Shown here in pieces: positions 35,307 through 43,711 of a stretch of DNA of 64,000 nucleotides (the first letter of the stretch is position 1; each line of letters begins with the position of its first letter). The stretch spans positions 1 to 64,000 of the forward strand of contig JAUVZY010000002.1 in assembly GCA_030602315.1 (NCBI GenBank), read 5' to 3'. Source of the DNA: Pseudomonadaceae bacterium. GTDB lineage: Bacteria > Pseudomonadota > Gammaproteobacteria > Pseudomonadales > Pseudomonadaceae. The notes under the pieces are model-generated. The model ran no database searches. It was not told where the DNA came from and saw nothing but the letters and a program-made list of their open reading frames with translations. The position numbers and the translations under genes were made by a program.

Positions 35307-36080
35307 TCAGCCGAACGCCGCGCGCAGCAGCGCCGGCAACCGTTCGCCGGCAAGCCCCGCCAGATTGAACTCCGCCGCGCCGCCCAAGGCCTGCGGCTGC
35401 GGATTGACGTGCACCACGCACGCCCCCGCGCGCAGCGCCAGCGCCGGAATCTGTGCCGCCGGATAAACCAGCCCCGACGTGCCGACCGACAGCAGCAGAT
35501 CACACTGCTCGGCGGCGGCGAACGCTTCGCTCAGGGCCCGCTCGGGCAGACACTCGCCAAACCACACCACCCCCGGCCGCACCGGCCCGCCACAGTGCCG
35601 ACAGCGCGGCGGCGCCAGCGCCCGCCCCTGCTCAGGCTCCAGTGGCTCGGCCAGCTCGGCAAACGGCCGGGCGCAATGAAAGCAGCGTGGCGCTTGCAGG
35701 CTGCCGTGCAGGTGAATGACCGCCGGGCTGCCGGCACGCTCGTGCAGGTCGTCCACGTTCTGCGTTATCAGGGTCAGCTGCGGCACCCGGTTGGCCAGCT
35801 CGGCGATGGCCCGATGCGCCGGATTGGGCTGCGCCCGCAGCACCTGCATGCGGCGCCACTCGTACCAGCCCCAGACCAGCGCCGGATCGGCCTCGAAGGC
35901 CTCCGGCGTAGCCAGCGCCATCGGATCGAAGCGCTGCCAGAGTCCGGTCAACGCATCGCGGAAGGTGGGGATGCCGCTCTCGGCCGACACCCCCGCCCCG
36001 GTGAACACCACCACGCGCTGCGCGCGGCGAAGGCGCGCGACCAGGCGCTCGGGTAGCGGATCGACGTCGAATGATTCCAT
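35307..36080 (-). CDS. cobB: NAD-dependent protein deacylase (sirtuin, CobB-like)
   Basis: The 257-residue sirtuin has TGAGVSAESGIPTFRD (27-42), TQNVDDLH (106-113), the general base His125 in HLHG and a zinc site of Cys133, Cys136, Cys160 and Cys163. Tyr73 and Arg76 form the YxxR pair that selects succinyl- and malonyl-lysine in SIRT5-type enzymes, so desuccinylase activity is likely besides deacetylation. It uses NAD+ and gives nicotinamide and O-acyl-ADP-ribose. It lies tail to tail with pntB. Confidence 0.93.
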   Translation of the reverse strand: MESFDVDPLPERLVARLRRAQRVVVFTGAGVSAESGIPTFRDALTGLWQRFDPMALATPEAFEADPALVWGWYEWRRMQVLRAQPNPAHRAIAELANRVPQLTLITQNVDDLHERAGSPAVIHLHGSLQAPRCFHCARPFAELAEPLEPEQGRALAPPRCRHCGGPVRPGVVWFGECLPERALSEAFAAAEQCDLLLSVGTSGLVYPAAQIPALALRAGACVVHVNPQPQALGGAAEFNLAGLAGERLPALLRAAFG

Positions 36081-36110
36081 GCCGCGCCATGCCTCGATCG
36101 GTCGGACAAG

Positions 36111-36137
36111 AAAAAGCCCCGTACGAGGACGGGGCTT
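36111..36137 (-). terminator. Intrinsic terminator after the FKBP gene
   Basis: On the minus strand AAGCCCCGT, a 6-nt loop and ACGGGGCTT are followed by a run of T (A-run at 36111-36115 on the plus strand). It ends the fkbP-type transcript before the sirtuin gene. Confidence 0.85.
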
Positions 36138-36151
36138 GGGGTAGTGCTGGG

Positions 36152-36892
36152 TTACTCGCCGGCCGGCGCGTCGTCGGCTTCTTCGCCGTCCGCCGACTGG
36201 TCCTTGATGTCCAGCAGCTCCAGGTCGAACACCAGCACGGAGTTGGCCGGGATTGCCGGGCTCGGGCTCTGGTCGCCATAGGCCAGGTCACTGGGGATGT
36301 AGATGCGGTACTTCTCGCCTTCGCGCATCAGCTGCAGGGCCTCGACCCAGCCCTGAATCACGCCACCGACCGGCAGGTCGATCGGGTTACCGCGCTGGAT
36401 GGAGCTGTCGAACACGCTGCCATCGACCAGGCGGCCTTCGTAGTGAACGGTGACGATGTCGTCGACGGTCGGCTGCTGGCCGCCTTCGACCGCCTGAAGC
36501 ACTTCGTACTGCAGGCCAGACTCGGTGACGGTCACACCTTCGCGCTTGGCGTTCTCGGCCAGGTACTTCTCACCAGCGGCGAGGTTCTCCTCGCCCATCT
36601 TGGTCATGCGCTCCTGGGCGCGAGTCTGCAGCGCGGTGAAGGCCTCCATCAGGTCGTCATCGGAAACACGCTGCTCACGCTTGGCGATGGCGTCCTCGAT
36701 GCCCTTGGCGACGGCCTGCGGGTCGAGATCGTCCAGCCCTTCCTGAGCCATGCTGCGGCCCATGTTCAGACCGATGCCGTAGGAGGCCTTTTGCGCCGGC
36801 GTCTTCAGCTCGACCTCGGCCGCCTGCTTTTCGCAGCCCACCAGGACCAGGCCGCACAGGGCGACGGCAGTTGCCAAACGTTGGTGTCTCAT
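36152..36892 (-). CDS. FKBP-type peptidyl-prolyl cis-trans isomerase, lipoprotein (FkpA/Mip-like)
   Basis: A 246-residue envelope lipoprotein. The signal peptide ends in LVLVGC with the lipidated Cys20. An N-terminal helical dimerisation domain (SYGIGLNMGRSMA, about 35-130) precedes the FKBP domain with VHYEGRLVDGSVFDSS, GVIQGWVEAL and IPSDLAYGD. The C-terminus is a short acidic tail. It catalyses prolyl isomerisation and acts as a chaperone in the periplasm. It resembles the P. aeruginosa protein next to rdgC. Confidence 0.92.
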   Translation of the reverse strand: MRHQRLATAVALCGLVLVGCEKQAAEVELKTPAQKASYGIGLNMGRSMAQEGLDDLDPQAVAKGIEDAIAKREQRVSDDDLMEAFTALQTRAQERMTKMGEENLAAGEKYLAENAKREGVTVTESGLQYEVLQAVEGGQQPTVDDIVTVHYEGRLVDGSVFDSSIQRGNPIDLPVGGVIQGWVEALQLMREGEKYRIYIPSDLAYGDQSPSPAIPANSVLVFDLELLDIKDQSADGEEADDAPAGE

Positions 36893-37082
36893 GCTGTTTC
36901 CTTATATTCAAACGCTTGAGGGCAAAGAGCGAAGCAGCTTATCAGGCGTTCTCGAATAATGGCTACGGGATGGCGCCCCGCGCTGCGCGATCGTAATCAC
37001 AGATAGGCTGCCTGCAGCCTGCGAGAGTTCCGCTGAGCCGGCACGACGCGAACCGAAACGCCTCTTCGAGCAGGCAGAAACG

Positions 37083-37109
37083 AAAAAAGCGGCCCTAAGG
37101 CCGCTTTTT
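37083..37109. terminator. Bidirectional intrinsic terminator downstream of the tRNA genes
   Basis: AAAGCGGCC and GGCCGCTTT pair around CTAA with A and T runs on either side. It ends the tRNA-Val/tRNA-Asp transcript on the minus strand. Confidence 0.85.
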
Positions 37110-37142
37110 CGAGCACCACCTGCCGGTGGGTGGTGCGGTATG

Positions 37143-37219
37143 TGGCGCAGCGGACGGGACTCGAACCCGCGACCCCCGGCGTGACAGGCCGGTATTCTAA
37201 CCGACTGAACTACCGCTGC
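37143..37219 (-). tRNA. tRNA-Asp (anticodon GTC)
   Basis: The 77-nt gene has the acceptor pair GCAGCGG/CCGCTGC, discriminator G and an encoded CCA. The anticodon loop CTGTCAC carries GTC, and GGTTCGAGTCC forms the T arm. It is transcribed after tRNA-Val. Confidence 0.96.
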
Positions 37220-37234
37220 GCATTACCTCGAGTT

Positions 37235-37310
37235 TGGTGGGTGATGACGGGATCGAACCGCCGACCCTCTGCTTGTAAGGCAGATGCTCTCCCAGCTGAG
37301 CTAATCACCC
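37235..37310 (-). tRNA. tRNA-Val (anticodon TAC)
   Basis: The 76-nt gene has acceptor GGGTGAT/ATCACCC, discriminator A and encoded CCA. The anticodon loop is CTTACAA, with TAC as the anticodon. It lies 15 bp upstream of tRNA-Asp and both probably share one transcript. Confidence 0.96.
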
Positions 37311-37557
37311 TTCACTCTCGAAGTGGTGCGCATTCTAGAGAGCGTTCCTGACCTTGGCAACCCCCTTTGCAAAAAAAATTTCGCCGTTTTCCAAACACTT
37401 AGCGTCGCACCCCGGAAACGCCCGGCTGGCGTACATCGCAGCCGGCAGCGAGCGAGGCACAGGCCCTGCCAGCGCCTGCAGTCGGGCACCACGGGGTTGG
37501 CCAAGGGCGGCGCGCTGGCAATAATGCGCGACCCGTTTTCCCGAGAGTGCCGTCGCA

Positions 37558-38478
37558 ATGTGGTTCCGCAATCTGCTCGTTTACCGTCTCACCCAGGACA
37601 TCCCGCTCGATGGGGACACGCTTGAATCCGCTCTGGCCGCCAAGCCTGCCCGCCCCTGCGCCAGCCAGGAGCTGAGCACCTACGGCTTCGTCGCGCCGAT
37701 CGGCAAGGGTGCCGATGCGCCTCTGGTGCATGCCAGCGAAGGCTTTCTCTTGATCGCCGCGCGCAAGGAGGAACGCATCCTGCCCGGCAGCGTGGTGCGC
37801 GATGCGCTGAAGGAGAAGATCGACGAGATCGAAGCCGAACAGATGCGCAAGGTCTACAAGAAAGAGCGCGAGCAGTTGAAGGACGAGATCGTGCAGACCT
37901 TCCTGCCGCGCGCCTTCGTCCGCAAGTCCACCACGTTGGCGGCCATCGCCCCGGCGCTCGGCCTGGTCTTCGTCGATACCGCCAGCGCCAAACGCGCCGA
38001 GGATCTGTTGTCCACCCTGCGCGAGGCCATCGGCTCGCTGCCGGTGCGGCCGCTGTCGGTGAAGGTGGCGCCCACCGCTACCCTGACCCGCTGGGTACAG
38101 ACGCAGGAAGCCGATAACGACTTCTATGTGCTGGATGAATGCGAACTGCGTGACACCGGCGAAGAAGGCGGCGTGGTGCGCTGCAAGCGCCAGGACCTGA
38201 CCAGCGACGAAATCCAGCAGCACTTGGGTGCCGGCAAGCAGGTGCACCAGTTGTCGTTGGCCTGGCAGGACAAGCTGTCCTTCGTGCTGGACGAGAAACT
38301 GGCGGTCAAGCGCCTGCGTTTCGAGGAGCTGCTGCAGGAAAAGGCCGCCGAGGATGGCGGCGACGACGCCCTCGGCCAGCAGGACGCCACCTTCACCCTG
38401 ATGATGCTGACCTTCGCCGAGTTCGTGCCGGCGTTGATCGAAGCGTTGGGCGGCGAAGAACTGCCGCAAGGCGTGTAA
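37558..38478 (+). CDS. rdgC: Recombination-associated protein RdgC
   Basis: The 306-residue protein starts [16 protein letters not shown], the typical RdgC N-terminus, and has the length of the family. RdgC forms a ring dimer around DNA and limits RecA filament activity; it is nucleoid-associated. The ATG at 37558 is the first codon of the frame. The 247 bp upstream contain an A-rich run (37370-37380) but no clear promoter. Confidence 0.95.
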   Translation: MWFRNLLVYRLTQDIPLDGDTLESALAAKPARPCASQELSTYGFVAPIGKGADAPLVHASEGFLLIAARKEERILPGSVVRDALKEKIDEIEAEQMRKVYKKEREQLKDEIVQTFLPRAFVRKSTTLAAIAPALGLVFVDTASAKRAEDLLSTLREAIGSLPVRPLSVKVAPTATLTRWVQTQEADNDFYVLDECELRDTGEEGGVVRCKRQDLTSDEIQQHLGAGKQVHQLSLAWQDKLSFVLDEKLAVKRLRFEELLQEKAAEDGGDDALGQQDATFTLMMLTFAEFVPALIEALGGEELPQGV

Positions 38479-38484
38479 GGCGCA

Positions 38485-39051
38485 TCAGGCGAAGGAGGCC
38501 TCCAGCCGCTGCCTGACCTGTGGCCACTCGGCATCGGTGATGCTGTACAGCACCGTGTGATCGAGACGGCCGTCGGCCAGACGGCGGTGATTGCGCAACA
38601 GCCCTTCGCGGCAGGCGCCCAGCTTTTCGATGGCCCGCTGCGAACGGACGTTGCCTGCGGCCGTCTTGAGCTGCACGCGCACCATCTGCCAGGCGCCGAA
38701 GGCGTGCCCCAGCATCAGGTATTTGATGGTGCGATTCAGGCCGGTGCCATGCTGGCGCTGGTCGAGCCAGGTCCAGCCGATTTCCAGCGCCGGCAAGGCC
38801 GGCAGAAAGTCGCCGAACCGGGTGGTGCCGACGATGCGCTCACCGAGCCAGACGCAGAACACCACCGCTCGCTCCTCGCGCTGATCGGCCAGCGCCTGGC
38901 GATACCAATCGGGGCGCAGCGGACCGTTCATCCAGCCGAGCGCCTCGCGGTTGTCCTGCGCCAGCGCCACCAACGGCACGATGTCCGCCTCCTGCATCGG
39001 CGCCAGCCGCAGCGCGCCCCGCTGCAGGGTTATTGGCGTTGCTGTGAACAT
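38485..39051 (-). CDS. GNAT family N-acetyltransferase (RimJ/RimL-like)
   Basis: A 188-residue acetyltransferase with the RimJ/RimL layout: ITLQRGALRLAPMQEADI at the start, EIGWTWLDQRQHGTGLNRTIKYLMLGHAF over the acetyl-CoA-binding region, and NVRSQRAIEKLGACREGLLRNH, the conserved GNAT motif B region. The substrate is unknown. It is convergent with rdgC (6 bp between stops) and divergent from the sensor kinase. A longer frame to 39570 overlaps the kinase on the other strand and is not used. Confidence 0.88.
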   Translation of the reverse strand: MFTATPITLQRGALRLAPMQEADIVPLVALAQDNREALGWMNGPLRPDWYRQALADQREERAVVFCVWLGERIVGTTRFGDFLPALPALEIGWTWLDQRQHGTGLNRTIKYLMLGHAFGAWQMVRVQLKTAAGNVRSQRAIEKLGACREGLLRNHRRLADGRLDHTVLYSITDAEWPQVRQRLEASFA

Positions 39052-39306
39052 ACCTGAGCCTCTTCGTTTGTCTTGCCAACCGCCGCTGACCGGCGCGGTC
39101 CGGCCACCATAAGCCATTGGCCCCCACCCGTGCCAAGCGCCGCACCATAAGGCGATGACAGGACAGGTCGCCGCCGCGCCGCTTTGCTGCGACACTGCGC
39201 GACCAGCACGCCGATACTGTGTCGGCCCCGCGCGCCAGAGCGTCGCACAGACGCCGGCCGCAACAGCCTGTGCATCGTGGTGTTTCACTCGTTTTTCGGA
39301 GTTCGC

Positions 39307-42300
39307 ATGACCCTTTCCAACGGGATGATCGCGTTCGTCGCCCTCGTCTATATGGCCGTCCTGTTTGCCATCGCCTTCTATGGCGATCGCCGCGGACAGA
39401 ACATGTCGCCGCGCACCCGGGCCTGGGTCTACAGCCTGTCGCTGGCGGTCTACTGCACCAGCTGGACGTTCTACGGCGCGGTCGGCCAGTCGGCCGGCGA
39501 GCTCTGGTCGTTCCTGCCGATCTATCTCGGACCGATCCTGCTGCTGCTGTTCGCACCGAAAGTGCTGCAAAAGATGCTGGCGATCAGCAAACAGGAAAAC
39601 ATCACCTCGATCGCCGACTTCATCGCCTCACGCTACGGCAAGTCGCAGTTTCTCGCGGTGGTGGTGACGCTGATCTGCCTGGTTGCCGTGCTGCCGTACA
39701 TCGCCTTGCAGCTCAAGGGCATCGTGATCGGCGTGAACCTGTTAAGCGGCAGCAACACCGAGACCATTACCACCCAGTCGCTGGACACCGCGCTGATCGT
39801 GTCGATCGTGCTGGCCTTGTTCATCATCCTGTTCGGCACCCGCAACCTCGATGTCACCGAGCACCACCGCGGCATGGTGCTGGCGATCGCCTTCGAGTCG
39901 CTGGTCAAGCTTCTGGCCTTTCTGGCCATCGGCATCTTCGTCACCTATGGCCTGTTCGACGGCTTCGACGATCTGGTTGGCCAGGCCAAGGCGGCGCCGG
40001 AGCTGGAAGGCTACTGGGTGACCACCTTCAGCTGGCCAAACCTGCTGGTGCAGACCGTCGTGGCGCTGATGGCCTTTACCTGCCTGCCGCGCCAGTTCCA
40101 TGTCACCGTGGTGGAAAACACCGACATGGGCGACTTCCGCCTGGCGCGCTGGGTATTTCCCGTCTACCTGCTGCTGGCGGCGCTGTTCGTCGCACCGATT
40201 GCGCTGGCCGGACGCCTGCTGCTGCCGGCAGACGTGACGCCCGACTCCTACGTACTGAGCCTGCCGCTGGCCGAAGCTCATCCGTGGCTGGCGATCCTGG
40301 CCTTCGTCGGCGGCGCCTCGGCCGCCACCGGCATGGTGATCGTCGCCTGCGTGGCACTGTCGACCATGATCTCCAACGACATCCTGCTGCCTTGGCTGCT
40401 GCGCCGGCAGAAGACCGAGCGGCCGTTCGAGGCGTTTCGCTACTGGATGCTTTCGGTGCGGCGCGTGAGCATTCTGTTCATCCTGCTGCTGGCCTACGTC
40501 AGCTACCGCCTGCTCGGCTCCACCGCCTCACTGGCCACCATTGGCCAGATCGCCTTTGCTGCGGTGTCGCAGCTGGCCCCGGCGATGGTCGGCGCGCTGT
40601 ACTGGAAGCAGGCCAACCGCCGCGGGGTGTTCGCCGGGCTGATCGCCGGCGCGCTGATCTGGGCCTACACGCTGATCGTGCCGCTGATCGCCCAGGTGCT
40701 CGACTGGCGCCTGGAGCTGTTCCCGGGGCTGGTCTGGCTGCAGAGCAACCCGCTGGGGCTGGGTATCGATCCGATGACTCAGGGCATGGTGCTGGCGCTG
40801 GCCGGCAACTCCACGCTGTTCTTCTGGGTCTCGGTGATGACCCGCTCACGTTTCTCCGAGCACTGGCAGGCCAGCCGCTTCGTCGGCCAGCAGATCAACC
40901 CGCAGCCCGGCGTGCGTCGTTTGCTGGCGGTGCAGATCGAGGACCTGCTGAGCCTGGCCTCTCGCTTCGTCGGCGCCGAGCGCGCGCAGCAGAGCTTCCA
41001 GCATTTCGCCCGCCGCACCGGCCAGCCGCTGTCGCTCAAGCAACCGGCCGACACCCGCTGGATCGCCCATACCGAACGGCTGCTCGCCGGCGTGCTGGGC
41101 GCCTCGTCGACCCGCGCGGTGGTCAAGGCGGTGCTGGAAGGCCGTGACATGGAGGTGGAGGACGTCGTGCGCATCGTCGGCGAAGCCTCCGAGGTGCTGG
41201 AGTTCAACCGCACGCTGCTGCAGGGCGCCATCGAGAACATCACCCAGGGCATCAGCGTGGTGGATCAGTCGCTGCGGCTGGTGGCGTGGAACCGGCGCTA
41301 CCTGGAAATGTTCGAGTACCCCGAAGGGCTGGTCTACATCGGCCGCCCGGTGGCGGACGTGATCCGCTTCAACGCCGAACGCGGCTTGTGCGGGCCGGGC
41401 GATCCGGATGCGCACGTGGCGCGCCGCCTGTACTGGATGCGCCAGGGCACCGCGCACACCTCCGAACGGGTGTTCCCCAACGGCCGGGTGGTCGAGCTGA
41501 TCGGCAACCCGATGCCCGGCGGCGGCTTCGTGATGAGCTTCAGCGATATCACCGCCTACCGCCAGGCGGAAAAGGCGCTCAAGGAGGCCAACGAGAGCCT
41601 GGAGCACCGCGTCGAGGAGCGGACCCGCGAGCTGTCCGAGCTGAACCAGGCGCTGATCGAGGCCAAAAGCGTGGCCGAAACCGCCAACGCCTCGAAGACC
41701 CGCTTCCTCGCCGCGGTCAGCCACGACCTCATGCAGCCGCTCAATGCCGCGCGGCTGTTCTCCGCCTCCCTCGCCCACCAGGCCGAAGGACTGCCGAAGG
41801 AGGCCCAGGAGCTGGTACGCCACCTGGACAGCTCGCTGCGCTCGGCCGAAGACCTGATTACCGACCTGCTGGACATCTCGCGCCTGGAAAGCGGACGCAT
41901 CACCCCCGATCGCAGCGCCTTCCCCCTGGCCACCCTGTTCGACACCCTCGGCGTGGAGTTCACCGCGCTGGCGCAGGAAAGCGGGGTGAACTTCCGCGTG
42001 CATGGCAGCCGCTTGCGCATCCAGAGCGATATCAAGCTGCTGCGCCGAGTGTTGCAGAACTTCCTGACCAATGCCTTCCGCTACGCCAAGGGCCGGGTGG
42101 TGCTGGGCGTACGCCGCCAGGGCAACACCCTGCGCCTGGAAGTCTGGGACCGTGGCCCCGGCATTCCCAAAGACAAGCTCAGCGTGATCTTCGAGGAGTT
42201 CAAGCGCCTCGACAGCCACCAGACCCGCGCCGAGAAGGGCCTGGGACTGGGTCTGGCGATTGCCGACGGGCTCTGCCGCGTCCTCGAGCATCCGCTATCG

Positions 42301-42783
42301 GTACGTTCGTGGCCCGGCAAAGGCAGCGTGTTCAGTGTCAGCGTGCCGATCGCCGAGGCCAGCAAGGAGTCGCTGCCGGTGGTCAAGCCTGCCGCCCCCC
42401 AGCATGCGCTGACCGGCACCCAGGTGCTTTGTGTGGACAACGAAGACAGCATTCTCACCGGCATGCACAGCCTGCTCTCCCGCTGGGGCTGCCAGGTCTG
42501 GACGGCGCGCAACCGTGCCGACTGCGCACAGCTCCTGGAAGACGGTGTGCTGCCACAACTGGTGCTGGTGGATTACCACCTCGATCATGGAGAAACCGGA
42601 ACCGGCCTGATGGCGTGGATGCGCACGCGCCTGGGCGAGCCGGTACCAGGCATAGTGATCAGTGCCGATGCGCGGCCCGAACTGGTCGCGGAAATCCACG
42701 CCGCCGGGTTGGATTACCTGTCCAAGCCGGTCAAGCCTGCCGCGTTGCGCGCCCTGATGAGTCGCTACAAAAGCCTGGCGTGA
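39307..42783 (+). CDS. mxtR: SSF-PAS hybrid sensor histidine kinase (MxtR/CrbS type)
   Basis: A 1158-residue membrane protein. Residues 1 to about 500 form a sodium:solute symporter (SLC5) domain of 12-13 helices. A STAC-like linker, a PAS domain (about 640-755), and a coiled coil to HisKA with phospho-acceptor His806 in SHDLMQP follow. The HATPase domain and a receiver domain come last, with Asp1044 and Asp1047 in the acidic pocket and Asp1089 as the phosphorylation site. CrbS/MxtR kinases respond to acetate-linked metabolism and control acetyl-CoA synthetase genes through a LuxR-type partner, which is not in the window. Its place after rdgC and a GNAT gene matches P. aeruginosa PA3271 as I recall it. 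Confidence 0.88.
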   Translation: MTLSNGMIAFVALVYMAVLFAIAFYGDRRGQNMSPRTRAWVYSLSLAVYCTSWTFYGAVGQSAGELWSFLPIYLGPILLLLFAPKVLQKMLAISKQENITSIADFIASRYGKSQFLAVVVTLICLVAVLPYIALQLKGIVIGVNLLSGSNTETITTQSLDTALIVSIVLALFIILFGTRNLDVTEHHRGMVLAIAFESLVKLLAFLAIGIFVTYGLFDGFDDLVGQAKAAPELEGYWVTTFSWPNLLVQTVVALMAFTCLPRQFHVTVVENTDMGDFRLARWVFPVYLLLAALFVAPIALAGRLLLPADVTPDSYVLSLPLAEAHPWLAILAFVGGASAATGMVIVACVALSTMISNDILLPWLLRRQKTERPFEAFRYWMLSVRRVSILFILLLAYVSYRLLGSTASLATIGQIAFAAVSQLAPAMVGALYWKQANRRGVFAGLIAGALIWAYTLIVPLIAQVLDWRLELFPGLVWLQSNPLGLGIDPMTQGMVLALAGNSTLFFWVSVMTRSRFSEHWQASRFVGQQINPQPGVRRLLAVQIEDLLSLASRFVGAERAQQSFQHFARRTGQPLSLKQPADTRWIAHTERLLAGVLGASSTRAVVKAVLEGRDMEVEDVVRIVGEASEVLEFNRTLLQGAIENITQGISVVDQSLRLVAWNRRYLEMFEYPEGLVYIGRPVADVIRFNAERGLCGPGDPDAHVARRLYWMRQGTAHTSERVFPNGRVVELIGNPMPGGGFVMSFSDITAYRQAEKALKEANESLEHRVEERTRELSELNQALIEAKSVAETANASKTRFLAAVSHDLMQPLNAARLFSASLAHQAEGLPKEAQELVRHLDSSLRSAEDLITDLLDISRLESGRITPDRSAFPLATLFDTLGVEFTALAQESGVNFRVHGSRLRIQSDIKLLRRVLQNFLTNAFRYAKGRVVLGVRRQGNTLRLEVWDRGPGIPKDKLSVIFEEFKRLDSHQTRAEKGLGLGLAIADGLCRVLEHPLSVRSWPGKGSVFSVSVPIAEASKESLPVVKPAAPQHALTGTQVLCVDNEDSILTGMHSLLSRWGCQVWTARNRADCAQLLEDGVLPQLVLVDYHLDHGETGTGLMAWMRTRLGEPVPGIVISADARPELVAEIHAAGLDYLSKPVKPAALRALMSRYKSLA

Positions 42784-42816
42784 CCGCGCCCCCTGGAGGG
42801 CCGCCCGACGCGCAGC

Positions 42817-43236
42817 TCAGCAGTCGGGCAGCGTCTGCAGCAGCTGACTGGCCTCTGGCGAGCCGTGCACCAAAGCCAGCTTGAGCCAGTGACGCGCCTG
42901 CGCCGGCTGATAGTGCTCAGGGCGACAGAGCAGACGGCCCAGCTCGAGCTGGGCCTGGCTATCGCCGGCACGCGCCGCCTGGCGCAGCAGTTGCAAACCA
43001 ACCCGGCGGTCACGCGAGCCGCCGCAATCCTGACAGAGCAACCGTCCCAATCGGCTCTGCGCCACCACCACGCCCTCCCGCGCCGGCTGTTTCAGCAAGC
43101 GTCCGGCCAGTCGCTTCGCTCCTGCCGTGTGCCCCAGCCGCTGGCTGTCGAGCAGCCACAACGCAACGCGCGTCGGAAGGTGTTTGGACTGGACATCGGA
43201 AGACAGATACAACGCAGAACGAGTACGAAAGCGCAT
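42817..43236 (-). CDS. Sel1-like repeat (TPR-family) protein
   Basis: The 139-residue protein contains Sel1-like repeats between about 55 and 130, for example AQSRLGRLL, GLQLLRQAARAGDSQAQLELGRLL and ARHWLKLALVHGSPEA. There is no signal peptide. Such repeats mediate protein-protein contacts; no catalytic motif is seen. It is convergent with the sensor kinase, 33 bp apart. The function is unknown. Confidence 0.75.
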   Translation of the reverse strand: MRFRTRSALYLSSDVQSKHLPTRVALWLLDSQRLGHTAGAKRLAGRLLKQPAREGVVVAQSRLGRLLCQDCGGSRDRRVGLQLLRQAARAGDSQAQLELGRLLCRPEHYQPAQARHWLKLALVHGSPEASQLLQTLPDC

Positions 43237-43711
43237 GAGGTCAGGCGAGTGCTACCGGGACAGGGCGCGCACTTTACTACTTTTTTCCGTAAGGAAAAGA
43301 CTTGCCAAAATGCCGCACTTTCGGTCCTGCAAGCGAACCGGGAGAAATCCACAGAAGCTGTGGATAAGTCCGTGGACAAACTGCAGACAAGAGGCTGAAA
43401 GCCCGATGAATTGGGCGCCCCAGACAAACTGGCGAAAAAATGCTCAGCCAATTAATCGTTTATTTTTCAATGACTTAGCAAAATCAAGAGGCGCCGACTG
43501 TGATTTTTCCCGCTGCGCGACCCATAATTCCGGCGACGCCGTCGAATGTGCACAACTTTGGCGCAGGGGCTTGATTTGCCGCTTCGTTTATGACGGGCTC
43601 GGCGCTTTTTGCGCGTTCGCTCGGGAACTTGCCGACAACGCGCAGGCTCCATGGCCGCCAGACCCATTGTCCTGAGCACCACTGGTGCGCCGACCGGGAG
43701 CACGCTCGAAC
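43237..43711. other. 475-bp intergenic region with a DnaA-box palindrome
   Basis: No gene of normal size is seen. TGTGGATAA (43359-43367) is a perfect DnaA box on the minus strand. It is joined to AAATCCACA (43345-43353) so that TCCACAG and CTGTGGA form a 7-bp dyad with a 3-bp spacer. GTGGACAAA follows at 43372-43380. The region 43430-43510 is AT-rich compared with its surroundings. It also must hold the ydbH promoter. Confidence 0.4.

Noticed and set aside
37143-37310. tRNA genes as integration site of an island
   Set aside because: Both tRNAs are flanked by conserved genes (FKBP, rdgC) with no integrase and no partial tRNA duplicate in the window.
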